Shown here piece after piece: positions 1 to 10,051 of a stretch of 64,000 nt of DNA (positions are counted from its first letter, which is position 1; each line of letters opens with the position of its first letter). The notes beneath the pieces were generated by a model, which saw nothing but the letters and a program-made list of their open reading frames with translations, made no database searches and was not told where the DNA came from. This DNA comes from Paraburkholderia sartisoli. GTDB taxonomy: Bacteria > Pseudomonadota > Gammaproteobacteria > Burkholderiales > Burkholderiaceae. The translations under genes and the position numbers were made by a program. The DNA is taken from NCBI RefSeq assembly GCF_900107685.1, contig NZ_FNRQ01000001.1:620001-684000 (forward strand), read 5' to 3'.

Positions 1-1058
1 GCAACGAGGCAAACTCTCATAATCAGGTTAGCCAGTTCAAGCACGCTGTTGTTTTGAACAAGGAAAAGCACAATCCGGGCGTTCAGGAGGTTACGTACGA
101 TACTCCGGTTTATTTCTCGATTAAGGAGGTCTACTACTTCATTGAAAACCTTAATCGCGAGGTTATCGGGCGGCTGGCCGGGGAAGACAAGCCTAAGCTG
201 GTCGACGGAAGTTTAGTGTCCGACCGGAAGATCTATTTCGACAAGATCCACGATTTCGTTGCCAACTCCACCGCGGCTGCGACCAAAGCGACCAGTGGGC
301 CATTCAACGGAGAGTTCAACAGGTTCGTTTCACGGTTGGAGGCGAAACTGGCCGACAAACGCCTCCGGTTCCTTTTGAACGCGAAGAAGGCTGACGGGCA
401 GGCTCATGTTACTGCGGACTTTGAGACGCTGATGAAGCAGTTCATCGGTTACCTCGACAAGGCGAACGTTACCATTGTTGATTTGAGTGGCGTTCCTTTC
501 GAGGTTCTCAGCATCACCGTCAGCCTGATCTCTCGCCTCATCTTCGACTTCTGCTTCCACTATTCCAAGCTTCAGCACGCCCAAGGCAAGCTCAACGACA
601 TCCCGGTCATGCTCGTTTGCGAGGAGGCGCACAACTACGTTCCACGGGACGACCACGTAGCCTATCGTGCGTCTCGAAAGTCCATCGAGCGGATCGCAAA
701 GGAGGGGCGGAAATATGGCCTGAGCCTGATGGTCGTGAGCCAGCGGCCCTCGGAAGTGTCGGAGACGATATTCGCCCAGTGCAACAACTTCATCTCGCTG
801 CGCCTGACGAACGACGCGGATCAGACTTACGTGCGGCGCCTCTTTCCCGACAACACCAACGCGATCACGGATATCCTGCCGAACCTGGCTCCGGGCGAGT
901 GCGTGGTGGTCGGTGACGCCGTGCTGCTGCCGGCCGTGATAAAGATGCCGCTACCGGTCCCTGAACCACATTCGCAAAGCGTTGAGGTTCATAAGGAGTG
1001 GAAAGAACAATGGCGCGATATTGTCTTCGCGGAGGTCATCAAGCGCTGGCGAAAGTAA
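1..1058 (+). CDS. HerA/DUF87-type ATPase, C-terminal part (5' end outside window)
   Basis: The reading frame is open from the first bases of the window, so the start and the Walker A loop lie to the left; about 350 residues are visible. A hydrophobic strand ending in CEEAHNYVP is a Walker B-type motif, followed by KEGRKYGLSLMVVSQRPSE, the sensor and Gln/Arg region typical of HerA/FtsK-like hexameric DNA translocases. HerA ATPases pump DNA and usually act with a nuclease or with a SIR2 or DUF4297 effector in anti-phage systems; any partner here would be outside the window. Codon use is less GC-biased than in the neighbouring rib genes, suggesting acquired DNA. The family is fairly certain; a defence role is inference. 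Confidence 0.8.
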   Translation, partial: NEANSHNQVSQFKHAVVLNKEKHNPGVQEVTYDTPVYFSIKEVYYFIENLNREVIGRLAGEDKPKLVDGSLVSDRKIYFDKIHDFVANSTAAATKATSGPFNGEFNRFVSRLEAKLADKRLRFLLNAKKADGQAHVTADFETLMKQFIGYLDKANVTIVDLSGVPFEVLSITVSLISRLIFDFCFHYSKLQHAQGKLNDIPVMLVCEEAHNYVPRDDHVAYRASRKSIERIAKEGRKYGLSLMVVSQRPSEVSETIFAQCNNFISLRLTNDADQTYVRRLFPDNTNAITDILPNLAPGECVVVGDAVLLPAVIKMPLPVPEPHSQSVEVHKEWKEQWRDIVFAEVIKRWRK

Positions 1059-1207
1059 GAAGAATTGACTGCCCTGCGCTATCGACAGCTCAATTAGATA
1101 GTTGCTGGCATTGCCGCCTGGGCTAGTGTCCGCTTCTTGCCGGCTTAGGTCCGATGCGTATTTGGTAGTTGCGAGCGTTCTACTTGCCCGCTGGAGGTAC
1201 GTGGCGT

Positions 1208-1500
1208 TCAGAGAATCCGAAGGTTCCGGATCTTGCCGATGGTTGGCGACCGGCTCAGGATCAGTTCAGTAATGTACTCTGGCAAGAGCGCGCGTAGGAT
1301 GTTGGTGGGAATGCCGTCTACGAATTACGAAGGAACCTGAACGATGAATGCGTCAGGATCGTTTTTCAGACTGTGCTCGTAACTGACGCGGTAATCCATA
1401 TGGTTATGCTGCGGCCTGCGGTGTGACGGATGGCTGATGTGGCGTTCGACTTGCAGCTTTTCAATGGCGAGCGGTATACGTAGGAAACCACTAAAATCTG
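1208..1500 (-). pseudogene. Possible decayed gene fragment, unknown family
   Basis: One minus-strand frame stays open from about 1500 down to a stop at 1208-1210, except for one internal stop (TAA at 1325-1327). The translation has a protein-like composition, with segments such as FLRIPLAIEKLQVERHIS and MDYRVSYEHSLKNDPDAF and then, after the stop, NILRALLPEYITELILS. I do not recognise the family. It could equally be a chance open frame. Confidence 0.25.
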
Positions 1501-1602
1501 CGAATGCTCCGCGCTGCCCGATCTCTGGGCGTCGCCACCGATCCCAATGCCGGCGCGGCAGACAACCGGTTTGGGGGCCACGGGGGGCGTTTTTCCGGAG
1601 GC

Positions 1603-1644
1603 GTGACGGTATACTTGACGCGGAAAACGACGGTATACCGTCAC
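1603..1644. repeat. Inverted repeat with GGTATAC cores
   Basis: The arms GTGACGGTATAC (1603-1614) and GTATACCGTCAC (1633-1644) are perfect inverted copies separated by 18 bases. The right arm lies within a perfect 14-bp palindrome, GACGGTATACCGTC, at 1629-1642. A further GGTATAC core occurs at 1473-1479. It could be an operator, a recombination site or an element end; nothing nearby identifies its protein partner. Confidence 0.6.
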
Positions 1645-1713
1645 AATACCGTAGATTTAGCTGGATCTGGCAGGACGACCCTAGACGCTGATTTTCGAAA
1701 AAACGTAGTTATT

Positions 1714-2343
1714 TCAACGGCTTATGGTCGCCTGAGGCGCGCTGAGCATCCGCTCCACATACCGCGCGATCAGATCGATTTCCAGATTGACCTTCGAACC
1801 CGTGCGCAGGTTCTTGAGCGTCGTCACTTCGACGGTGTGCGGGATCAGGTTGATCGAAAATTCGCAGCCGTCGTCGCTATCCTTGACCGAGTTCACCGTC
1901 AGGCTCACGCCGTTCACGGTTACCGATCCCTTGAATGCCAGATAGCGGCCGATGTCGCGAGGCGCGCGTACGCGCAGTTCATGCGACTCGCCAACCGGCG
2001 CGAAATGCGTCACCGTACCGAGGCCATCGACGTGTCCCGAAACGATATGACCACCGAGGCGGTCATGCGCGCGCAACGCTTTCTCGAGATTCACTTCGCC
2101 CGGTTCACCCAGACCCGCGGTGCAATTCAGGCTTTCGCGCGACACGTCGACTTCGAACGAATGCGCGGTCTTCACGACCACCGTCATGCATGCGCCCTGA
2201 ACGGTGATGCTGTCACCGAGCTGGACGTCGTCGAGATCGAGCGCGCCGGCTTCGATCTGGAGACGCACGCCCGCATCGCCATCGTTGCCGAGCGGCTTCA
2301 CTGATTCAATGCGGCCCACGGCCGCGACGATTCCGGTAAACAT
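1714..2343 (-). CDS. ribE: Riboflavin synthase alpha chain
   Basis: Joins two molecules of 6,7-dimethyl-8-ribityllumazine to give riboflavin and the pyrimidinedione, the last step of riboflavin synthesis in the cytosol. The 209-residue product starts with the family hallmark MFTGIV and has two repeated lumazine-binding barrels (about 1-97 and 98-195), each with the conserved Ser-Leu-Asn/Thr core; GGHIVSGHVDG lies around residues 97-107, and the C-terminal helix helps trimerise. ATG at 2343 is chosen because it gives MFTGIV at the normal length. It follows ribD by 23 bases in the same direction, so the two are an operon. The usual next gene, ribBA, is missing here because island sequence follows. 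Confidence 0.96.
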   Translation of the reverse strand: MFTGIVAAVGRIESVKPLGNDGDAGVRLQIEAGALDLDDVQLGDSITVQGACMTVVVKTAHSFEVDVSRESLNCTAGLGEPGEVNLEKALRAHDRLGGHIVSGHVDGLGTVTHFAPVGESHELRVRAPRDIGRYLAFKGSVTVNGVSLTVNSVKDSDDGCEFSINLIPHTVEVTTLKNLRTGSKVNLEIDLIARYVERMLSAPQATISR

Positions 2344-2366
2344 CGTGCTGGTTCCTTTGCGTGTGT

Positions 2367-3515
<1,149 letters not shown>

Positions 3516-3539
3516 CGGCGACGGCCCGGGTAGAGGGGT

Positions 3540-4850
3540 TCAGGCCGCGAGCGCGGCAAACGCGCGGCGCGCGGCGGCAATCGTTTCGTCGATGATGGCG
3601 TTGTCGTGCGCAATCGACACGAAGCCCGCTTCATACGCCGACGGCGCGAAGTACACGCCCGCGTCGAGCATCTTGTGGAAGAACGCGTTAAAGCGCGGCA
3701 CGTCGCTCTTCGTGACCTGCGCGAAGCTCGCGGGAATCGAATCAGTGAAGTAAAGACCAAACATGCCGCCGAGCGAATCGGCCGCGAACGGCACGCCGGC
3801 TTCGCGGGCTGCTTCGGCGAGACCCTTCGCGAGGCGCGACGTCTGCGCGGAAAGCGTCTCGTAGAAACCGGGCGCCTGGATGAGCTGCAGCGTCTTCAAC
3901 CCGGCGGCGACGGCGATCGGGTTACCCGAGAGCGTGCCCGCCTGGTACACGCCACCGAGCGGTGCGAGGTGAGCCATGATGTCGCGGCGTCCGCCGAACG
4001 CGGCCGCCGGCATGCCGCCGCCGATCACTTTGCCAAGACACGTGAGGTCCGGCGTGATGCCATACACCTCCTGCGCGCCGCCGAGTGCGACGCGGAACCC
4101 GCACATCACTTCGTCGAAAATCAGCACGGTGCCGTATTCGGTACACAGGCGGCGCAACGCGGCGAGGAATTCAGGTGTCGCGCGCACGAGGTTCATGTTG
4201 CCCGCAACCGGCTCGACGATCACCGAGGCGATTTCGCTGCCGAACGCCTTGAACGCCTCCTCGAGTTCCGCGACGTTGTTGTATTCGAGCACGGTGGTGT
4301 GCTTCGCGATATCGGCCGGCACGCCCGCCGAAGTCGGGTTGCCGAACGTCAGCAGACCGGAACCCGCCTTCACGAGCAGGCTGTCCGCGTGGCCGTGATA
4401 GCAGCCTTCGAACTTGACGATGCGGCTGCGGTTCGTGAAGCCGCGCGCGAGACGCAACGCGCTCATCGTCGCTTCGGTGCCGCTCGACACCATGCGGACC
4501 TGTTCGATCGAGGGCACCAGCTTGCAGATTTCCTCGGCGATTTCGACTTCGGATTCGGTCGGCGCGCCAAACGAGAAACCCTTTGCCAGCACGCGTTGCA
4601 CGGCTTCGAGCACTTCCGGATGCACGTGACCCAGGATCATCGGCCCCCACGAGCCGATGTAGTCGATGTAGCGCTGGCCGTCGGCGTCCCAGAAATACGC
4701 GCCTTGTGCGCGCTCGATGAAACGCGGCGTGCCGCCGACTGAACGGAACGCGCGCACGGGTGAATTGACGCCACCCGGGATGGTGCGCTGGGCGCGTTCG
4801 AAGAGTGCCTGGCTGCGAGGTGTGCTGGAAGTGCTGGAGGTGCTGGACAT
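3540..4850 (-). CDS. hemL: Glutamate-1-semialdehyde 2,1-aminomutase
   Basis: Converts glutamate-1-semialdehyde to 5-aminolevulinate, the committed precursor of heme in the C5 pathway. It is a PLP enzyme of the class III aminotransferase fold. The PLP lysine is Lys274 in [16 protein letters not shown], and the FDEVMCGFR segment just before it carries the cofactor-binding Asp. The 436-residue product has normal length. I chose ATG at 4850, giving [10 protein letters not shown]; the longer upstream open frame is arginine-rich and not family-like. The Ser/Thr triplet repeat at the N terminus is a local oddity. It heads the hemL-ribD-ribE run. Confidence 0.96.
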   Translation of the reverse strand: MSSTSSTSSTPRSQALFERAQRTIPGGVNSPVRAFRSVGGTPRFIERAQGAYFWDADGQRYIDYIGSWGPMILGHVHPEVLEAVQRVLAKGFSFGAPTESEVEIAEEICKLVPSIEQVRMVSSGTEATMSALRLARGFTNRSRIVKFEGCYHGHADSLLVKAGSGLLTFGNPTSAGVPADIAKHTTVLEYNNVAELEEAFKAFGSEIASVIVEPVAGNMNLVRATPEFLAALRRLCTEYGTVLIFDEVMCGFRVALGGAQEVYGITPDLTCLGKVIGGGMPAAAFGGRRDIMAHLAPLGGVYQAGTLSGNPIAVAAGLKTLQLIQAPGFYETLSAQTSRLAKGLAEAAREAGVPFAADSLGGMFGLYFTDSIPASFAQVTKSDVPRFNAFFHKMLDAGVYFAPSAYEAGFVSIAHDNAIIDETIAAARRAFAALAA

Positions 4851-5266
4851 GAACGTTGGACCTGCTGAAAGTGATCTGCCTGAGCGTGTGTACGCGCGAT
4901 TCGCGCACGGAAGAGCGGCGGTATGCCCGTCGATGCTGGCGTCGCGGCGGCTGGATGGTGACGAAATTGTACCGGAGTCGCGTCGTTCAGGCCGGGCGTG
5001 GCACGCGCTCCCGTCAGCGTCAGGCAGCGTGAGCCTTGCGCTTCGACGAACGCGCGGGATACGTTGACGCAAACGCCGACGCCCTGGCCGGCAGGAAAAG
5101 CACGGTAACCGTTCCCCGGCGCCGGCTGAAAACCGTGATCCGGCGGGCCGCCGGAAGGGACGGAGCGCGAACGGTGCTTTTAAGCGTCGCGTACAATGCG
5201 CAGACCCCAACCCCGTCGTTCCGGCCGCTCGCTGATTGCGATGGCGGGCGCCTCATCTGGATTTCC
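4851..5266. other. Divergent intergenic region hemL / bcr
   Basis: A 416-base GC-rich gap between two divergent genes. TACAAT at 5192-5197 is a plausible -10 for the efflux gene, with no convincing -35. I see no RNA gene, riboswitch or conserved small protein in it. Confidence 0.4.
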
Positions 5267-6490
5267 ATGTCTCTCGCGGCCAGAAGCCGGCCCGATCGCC
5301 GGCTGATTCTGTTGCTCGGTGCGCTTGCCGCATGCGGGCCCATTTCCATCGACATGTACCTGCCGAGCCTGCCGTCGATCGCGCAGGCGTTTGCCGTCAG
5401 CGCGGGCGCCGCGCAGTCGACCCTGACGAGCTTCATGTTCGGCTTTTCGATCGGCATGCTGCTGTACGGCCCGCTGTCGGATTCGTTCGGACGCCGGCCG
5501 GTGCTGCTCGGCGGCATCGTGATGTACGCGCTCGCGAGCGCCGTCTGCGCGCTGTCGTTCTCGATCGGCTCGCTGATGATGTTCCGTTTCGTCCAGGCGC
5601 TCGGCGCGGGTGCGGCATCCGTGCTGGCGCGCGCGATCGCCCGGGATGCGCACGAACCCACCGAAGCCGCCCGCGTGCTGTCGATGCTCGCCATCGTCAC
5701 GTCGATCGGGCCGCTGCTCGCGCCGCTGATCGGCGGACAGTTACTGCTGCTGGGCGGCTGGCGCGTCGTGTTCGTCGCGCTGACGATGTTCGGCGCGGTC
5801 TGCGCGGTGACGGCGTTCCTGCGCGTGCCGGAAACATGGCCGCGTGAGAAGCGCGCGGGTTCGGCGGTGCTGCAGTCGTTCGCGGCGTACGGCAAGCTGC
5901 TGCGCGATCCGGTCGCGTGGGGACACATGCTGTGCGGCGGCATGGCGTTCGCCTCGATGTTCGCGTACATCACCGCGACGCCGTTCGTGTACATCGAATA
6001 CTTCCACGTCTCGGCGCAACACTACGGCTTTCTGTTCGGCCTGAACATCATCGGCATCATGTTCGGCAATTTCATGAACACGCGGATGGTCGGCCGGCAC
6101 GGCCCGATGCCGATGATCTCGGTGGCCGCGGCCATCAGTTGCGGCGCGTCGTTTTTCGTCGCGCTGGTGTGCCTGACGGGGTGGGGCGGCTTGTGGTCGA
6201 TCGTCGCCGGGCTGTTTTTCGTGGTCGGCGTGGTCGGGCTGCTGTCGGCCAACTGCACGACCGAACTGATGCACCGCTATCCGCGTAACGCGGGCGCCGC
6301 CGCCGCTGTGTTCGGCGCCGTGCAGCTCGCGCTCGGCGCGCTCGCGAGTCTCGCGGTCGGGCTCTGGCAGGACGGAACGCCCACGGGCATGGGTGCGACG
6401 ATCGGCGTGGCCGGGCTGCTGTGCCTGCTTGGCCGCTGGCTCGTGCTGCGCTGGCACGACCGGCCGTTGCCCGGTGTGAGCGCGGTTTGA
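5267..6490 (+). CDS. Bcr/CflA family multidrug efflux MFS transporter
   Basis: A proton-driven exporter of the DHA1 major facilitator group, in the inner membrane. The 407-residue product has about 12 hydrophobic segments. Residues near the N terminus read DMYLPSLPSIA, diagnostic of the Bcr/CflA branch, followed by GPLSDSFGRRPVLLGG, the MFS signature between helices 2 and 3. The ATG at 5267 is chosen because it begins just before the first membrane segment and restores normal length; the upstream open frame is non-conserved and arginine-rich. The gene stands alone, divergent from hemL. The substrate cannot be told; drugs, sulfonamides and dipeptides are known for relatives. Confidence 0.9.
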   Translation: MSLAARSRPDRRLILLLGALAACGPISIDMYLPSLPSIAQAFAVSAGAAQSTLTSFMFGFSIGMLLYGPLSDSFGRRPVLLGGIVMYALASAVCALSFSIGSLMMFRFVQALGAGAASVLARAIARDAHEPTEAARVLSMLAIVTSIGPLLAPLIGGQLLLLGGWRVVFVALTMFGAVCAVTAFLRVPETWPREKRAGSAVLQSFAAYGKLLRDPVAWGHMLCGGMAFASMFAYITATPFVYIEYFHVSAQHYGFLFGLNIIGIMFGNFMNTRMVGRHGPMPMISVAAAISCGASFFVALVCLTGWGGLWSIVAGLFFVVGVVGLLSANCTTELMHRYPRNAGAAAAVFGAVQLALGALASLAVGLWQDGTPTGMGATIGVAGLLCLLGRWLVLRWHDRPLPGVSAV

Positions 6491-6556
6491 TGTGGGTAGC
6501 CAGCGTGACGAGTCGGCATCGCGTTACTTTTCAACAGGGCAAGTTGGCGCGAATAG

Positions 6557-6916
6557 CTAGAAATTGAGTTCGTCGCGCTCGGCGGCGCTCATCTCGCGAA
6601 CCCGGGATTTGCGCTCGCGCGCCGCCAGTGCCGCCAGCGCTGGGTCTTTTTCCGAATACAGGATCTCGAGTGACGTGCCGGGTGCGATGGCGTCCAGATA
6701 CCGCAGCACCTGACCGATGGCAAGACCGGGATCCCCGTGTTCGAGGCGGTACGCGGTGTTGCGCGACAGGCCGGCGCGCAACGCCGCGTCGATCTGTTTG
6801 ACGCCGCGCGCGATGCGCAGGCGCGCGAGCAGTTTCCCGAGGTGCCTGCTCTGTTCGAGGAGGGGCGGCGAGAGACTGGAAGCCTGGGTGACCTTCATGT
6901 TCGTTAAAACGCTCAT
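6557..6916 (-). CDS. HipB-like XRE-family repressor (orphan, no hipA)
   Basis: A small DNA-binding protein of about 113-119 residues. The segment LGKLLARLRIARGVKQIDAA, followed by LSRNTAYRLEHGDPG, is an XRE helix-turn-helix; the latter block is typical of HipB antitoxins, as is the charged tail ending RDELNF. HipB proteins bind DNA as dimers, repress their own operon and neutralise the HipA kinase. No hipA gene follows; the next feature downstream is the convergent efflux gene. The start is uncertain: ATG at 6916 has AGG six bases upstream, ATG at 6898 has no ribosome binding site, and ATG at 6946 lies in an operator. The upstream DNA carries four copies of one palindrome, so self-regulation is likely. 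Confidence 0.75.
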   Translation of the reverse strand: MSVLTNMKVTQASSLSPPLLEQSRHLGKLLARLRIARGVKQIDAALRAGLSRNTAYRLEHGDPGLAIGQVLRYLDAIAPGTSLEILYSEKDPALAALAARERKSRVREMSAAERDELNF

Positions 6917-6946
6917 TACGAGCCTAATGCTCGATATATCGAGCAT
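6897..6946. promoter_or_regulatory. Operator pair proximal to the HipB-like gene
   Basis: Two 20-bp palindromes, ATGTTCGTTAAAACGCTCAT (6897-6916) and the perfect ATGCTCGATATATCGAGCAT (6927-6946), start 30 bases apart. They cover the expected transcription start and the start codons of the minus-strand regulator, so a bound dimer would block initiation. Confidence 0.75.
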
Positions 6947-6973
6947 ATTGGATCATCAAGCATCTCGTGTCAA
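6945..6973 (-). promoter_or_regulatory. Sigma-70 promoter of the HipB-like gene
   Basis: On the minus strand, TTGACA (6968-6973) and CAATAT (6945-6950) are separated by 17 bases. The expected start lies near 6940, inside the proximal operator pair. The promoter is bracketed by operators on both sides. Confidence 0.6.
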
Positions 6974-6991
6974 ATTTTCGCTCATGGGATC

Positions 6992-7041
6992 ATGCTCGTT
7001 AAATCGATCATTATCAACTTAATGCTCGATTTAACGAGCAT
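6992..7041. promoter_or_regulatory. Operator pair distal to the HipB-like gene
   Basis: ATGCTCGTTAAATCGATCAT (6992-7011) and ATGCTCGATTTAACGAGCAT (7022-7041) are near-inverted copies of one another, again 30 bases apart, and match the proximal pair. They lie just upstream of the -35 box, which could allow DNA looping or cooperative wrapping. Confidence 0.75.
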
Positions 7042-7124
7042 TCAAACCTGGAAACACAGACGAGTTGCCGACCCCGCATGGCCGGAAATGAGGCGGCTCC
7101 CCGTGCCCCACCGATATCTCCCGC

Positions 7125-7163
7125 AAAAAAAAATCCCCCGAAACCATTCAGTTTCGAGGGATT
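7125..7163 (-). terminator. Intrinsic terminator of the zwf-pgl-glk/hexR operon
   Basis: A stem of AATCCCTCGAAAC on the minus strand pairs with the complementary arm (7132-7144 with 7151-7163, one mismatch) around a 6-base loop and is followed by a run of nine U residues (A run 7125-7133). It lies about 90 bases past the glk/hexR stop. Confidence 0.85.
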
Positions 7164-7255
7164 CAGGTAATCGGCCCCGGCTCTCCCACACCTTTGCGGA
7201 ACGGCTAGCCCGACGAGACCGGCGCTTCTTTACATCAGAGCGCGACGGATAAAAC

Positions 7256-9175
7256 TCAGTCTCTTGCCGAAGACGCCGCGCCGTGGCTCAACCAGTCGAG
7301 CACGGCAGTCGAATCGTCGTCGGCGCGCTCGCGCACGCGGGTGACGGCTTCGCTCACCTCAGGGCTCGGCATCGCGCGACGGATCGCCACGCCCACCGCC
7401 AGGATGTCGATCATCACGAGGTGCAGGATGCGCGAGATCATCGAAAGCTGCGATTCGCGGATTTCGATGTGATCGGTTTCCAGCGCGACGGTCGCGCGCT
7501 TCGCCAGCGGCGTGTTGCTCGACGTGATCGCGATCACCTGCGCGCCGGCCTGCATCGCAACGTCGAGCACGCGCAGCAGTTCGGGCGCACGTCCCGACTT
7601 CGACACGGCCACGATCACGTCGCCCTTGCCGAGCAGCGCGGCCGAAGCAGCCTGCATGTACAGGTCGCCGTACGCGATGGTCGGAATGCCGAAGCGGAAG
7701 AACTTGTAGTGCGCGTCCTGCGCGACGATGTTCGAATTGCCGAGGCCGTAGAACTCGATGCGCCGCGCGCCGTTCAGCAGATCGATCGCCCGCTCGACGT
7801 GTTCGAAGTTCAGATGCTCGCGCAACTGCAGGATCGCCGACACCGTGTTGTCGAGCACCTTCGCGCCGAAGTCGGTCGCGGTGTCGCCGAGATGCACCTG
7901 GCTGTGGCTCACGGGAATCGTGCCGGTCAGGCCCGTCGCGAGCTTCAGCTTGAAATCGGACAGCCCCTGACAGCCGAGCGAACGGCAGAAGCGGATCACC
8001 GTCGGCTGGCTCACGTCGGCCTTGCGCGCGATGTCGACGATCGGATCGTTGATGATCGAACGAGGATGATTCAGCGCGAGATCCGCGACGCGGCGCTCAG
8101 CCGGCGTCAACGCATCGCGCATCTGGCGGATCCGCTCGAACACCGCCGACGAACTGCCGCCCGCGCGGTTCGACAACTGTTCCGCGAGAATCGCCGACAC
8201 GCCGAGGAACGCCGGATACTGCGCCGTGATCACATACGTCGGCACGTTCGCGAGGTACGCCTCGAAGCGGCCTTTCGCCTCGAAGCGCTTGCGGAACGAC
8301 GACTTCGCGAAGAATTCGCCAAGCCGCGGCACGACGCCGCCGCCGATATAGATGCCGCCGAGCGCGCCGAGCGTCACCGCGATATTGCCGGCGAAGGTGC
8401 CGAGAATGCCGCAGAAGCAGTCGACGGATTCGAGCGCGAGTGGCTCATTTTCCTCGAGCGCGCGCCGGACGATTTCCGGCACGTCCACACTGGCCGCCAC
8501 GCGTTTCTTGTCGCGACCCGCGAGTGCGCGGTAGATCACTTCGAGGCCCGGGCCCGCGGCCACGCGCTCGAACGACACATGCGACCACTTCTTGCGCGCG
8601 TATTGCAGCACGATGTCTTCGCGTTCGTCCGCGGGCGCGAACGTCGCGTGGCCGCCTTCGCTGCCAAGCGCGATCCAGCGGTCGTCGGCGGGAATCAGGC
8701 CCGACACGCCCATGCCCGTGCCCGGGCCGAGCAGCCCGATCACGCTGTTCGGACGGCGCGCGCCGCCGCCGACCTGCACGCGTTGCGCGTCGGTCAGGCC
8801 CGGCAGGGCCATCGCGAGCGCGGTGAAGTCGTTGACGACCAGCAGCGTATCGAAGCCGAGCGTGCGGCGCGTCGCTTCGATCGAAAACGTCCAGTCGTGG
8901 TTGGTCATGCTGACCTGGTCGCCGTCGACCGGGTTCGCAATCGCAATCGCCGCATGATTCACGCGGCCGATTTTCGTGTCCTTCAGATACTTCTTGATGA
9001 CTTCGGCGACGCCCGGGTATTCCGCGCACGGATACACGAGCACCTGGGTGATTTCACCGGGACCGGTTTCAAGCGCGAAACGCGCGTTGGTGCCGCCGAT
9101 GTCCGCGAGCAGCCTCGGTCCGTCGGCGTGCTGGCCCGCGCCCGGGACAGCCTTAGTTTGCACACCAGTAGACAT
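7256..9175 (-). CDS. Bifunctional glucokinase / HexR-type (RpiR family) transcriptional regulator
   Basis: A 639-residue fusion. Residues about 20-340 are glucokinase: [12 protein letters not shown] (22-33) is the ATP phosphate-binding loop, NPVDGD and VNDFTALA are sugar-site motifs, and [14 protein letters not shown] follows. It phosphorylates glucose to glucose-6-phosphate. From about 345 an RpiR-type winged helix ([14 protein letters not shown]) leads to a SIS sugar-phosphate domain ([21 protein letters not shown]). HexR repressors sense 2-keto-3-deoxy-6-phosphogluconate. This fusion is known from Burkholderiales, so it is unusual but not new. It is the last gene of the zwf-pgl-glk operon; its start overlaps the end of pgl by 23 bases, indicating coupled translation. 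The matching palindrome lies at 11598-11614. Confidence 0.95.
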   Translation of the reverse strand: MSTGVQTKAVPGAGQHADGPRLLADIGGTNARFALETGPGEITQVLVYPCAEYPGVAEVIKKYLKDTKIGRVNHAAIAIANPVDGDQVSMTNHDWTFSIEATRRTLGFDTLLVVNDFTALAMALPGLTDAQRVQVGGGARRPNSVIGLLGPGTGMGVSGLIPADDRWIALGSEGGHATFAPADEREDIVLQYARKKWSHVSFERVAAGPGLEVIYRALAGRDKKRVAASVDVPEIVRRALEENEPLALESVDCFCGILGTFAGNIAVTLGALGGIYIGGGVVPRLGEFFAKSSFRKRFEAKGRFEAYLANVPTYVITAQYPAFLGVSAILAEQLSNRAGGSSSAVFERIRQMRDALTPAERRVADLALNHPRSIINDPIVDIARKADVSQPTVIRFCRSLGCQGLSDFKLKLATGLTGTIPVSHSQVHLGDTATDFGAKVLDNTVSAILQLREHLNFEHVERAIDLLNGARRIEFYGLGNSNIVAQDAHYKFFRFGIPTIAYGDLYMQAASAALLGKGDVIVAVSKSGRAPELLRVLDVAMQAGAQVIAITSSNTPLAKRATVALETDHIEIRESQLSMISRILHLVMIDILAVGVAIRRAMPSPEVSEAVTRVRERADDDSTAVLDWLSHGAASSARD

Positions 9176-9857
9176 CGAGTCTCACTCCCTTGTCGTTTGC
9201 CAGCTTCGAGATGGCATTTTTTTGTGGCGCAGCGGCGGCCTGTTGCAGCACCTCCAGCTTGCGCGGTCCAGCGATCAGCAGATACAGATGCCCGACCTGT
9301 TTCAGCGCGGAAAGCGACCAGCTCACGCGCGCATGCGGCGCGCTGCCCGGATGCACGGCGACGAAACGTTCGTGCGTCGTGATCGCGTGGTCCCACTCGG
9401 GCGCGTCGGCGAAGATCGAGGCCGTATGGCCGTCTTCGCCCATGCCGAGGATCACGACGTCCGGCACGCGGCGCAGCGCGTCGGCGTTCAGCGCGGCGAC
9501 GTGGGCGTCGAGCGTCTGCGTGGTGTCGACGAGCGGCCAGAACGCGGCGGCCGCCGCGGCGTTGCGCAGCAGGGTCTCATGCGCGAGCCGCGAATTACTG
9601 GCGGCGTCGGTTTCGGGTACCCAGCGGTCGTCGACCAGCGTCACGTCGACGTGCGCCCAGTCGAAAGGGCAGGTCGACAATGTCTGCAGAAACGGACGCG
9701 GACTGGCGCCGCCGGATACTGCAAGCGTTGCCCTGCGCGCGCCAGGTCGGGACGCGTTTGACTGCGCGGTGAGGGACGCATGTAACGCGTCGCCCACCGC
9801 TTTCGCCAGCGCGCCGGATTGGGCTTGCTGGTCGTCGAAAGCGTGAAGCTCGATCAC
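9153..9857 (-). CDS. pgl: 6-phosphogluconolactonase
   Basis: Hydrolyses 6-phosphogluconolactone to 6-phosphogluconate, the second oxidative step after Zwf. The sugar isomerase-like fold is marked by [12 protein letters not shown] near residues 45-57, DDRWVP and [15 protein letters not shown] chose GTG at 9857, preceded by GGAGGAGAA on the minus strand, giving 234 residues, the normal size for the short bacterial form; the longer open frame upstream is basic and not conserved. It lies between zwf and glk/hexR in one operon and overlaps the latter. Confidence 0.93.
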   Translation of the reverse strand: MIELHAFDDQQAQSGALAKAVGDALHASLTAQSNASRPGARRATLAVSGGASPRPFLQTLSTCPFDWAHVDVTLVDDRWVPETDAASNSRLAHETLLRNAAAAAAFWPLVDTTQTLDAHVAALNADALRRVPDVVILGMGEDGHTASIFADAPEWDHAITTHERFVAVHPGSAPHARVSWSLSALKQVGHLYLLIAGPRKLEVLQQAAAAPQKNAISKLANDKGVRLDVYWCAN

Positions 9858-10002
9858 TTCTCCTCCATGCTGCTTTCTTGTAGGTTTGCGGGGTGCAAGC
9901 CAGCCGTTTTTCCGCCGGTGCGCGACACGCGATGTGCCGCGCCGCAAAGCGGAGACCAGATACGACGGCCGGCCCGATACTGCCCAAAATGCGGCGTTGC
10001 AA

Positions 10003-10040
10003 CGCTCAGGGGTACGCGTACCTGCGCGTACCCCTGAGCG
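10003..10040. repeat. Perfect 16-bp hairpin between zwf and pgl
   Basis: CGCTCAGGGGTACGCG (10003-10018) and its exact complement (10025-10040) flank a 6-base loop, just past the zwf stop. No U run follows on either strand, so it looks more like an RNA-stabilising or attenuating stem than a full terminator. It could lower pgl and glk/hexR expression relative to zwf. Confidence 0.7.
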
Positions 10041-10051
10041 CTAATGCGACG

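Larger units (their letters stand above)
1059..1713. other. Gene-poor junction between accessory island and core genome
   Basis: These 655 bases separate the HerA-like gene from ribE. No intact gene is convincing. The stretch holds a possible broken reading frame on the minus strand (1208-1500) and an inverted repeat at 1603-1644. I see no integrase, tRNA or insertion sequence. It is probably the decayed edge of an island. Confidence 0.5.

Noticed and set aside
3516-3539. An FMN riboswitch before ribD
   Set aside because: Only 24 bases separate hemL from ribD, far too little for the aptamer.
3540-5210. A 556-residue version of HemL
   Set aside because: The extra 120 N-terminal residues are basic, cysteine-rich and not conserved; normal length is reached from ATG 4850.
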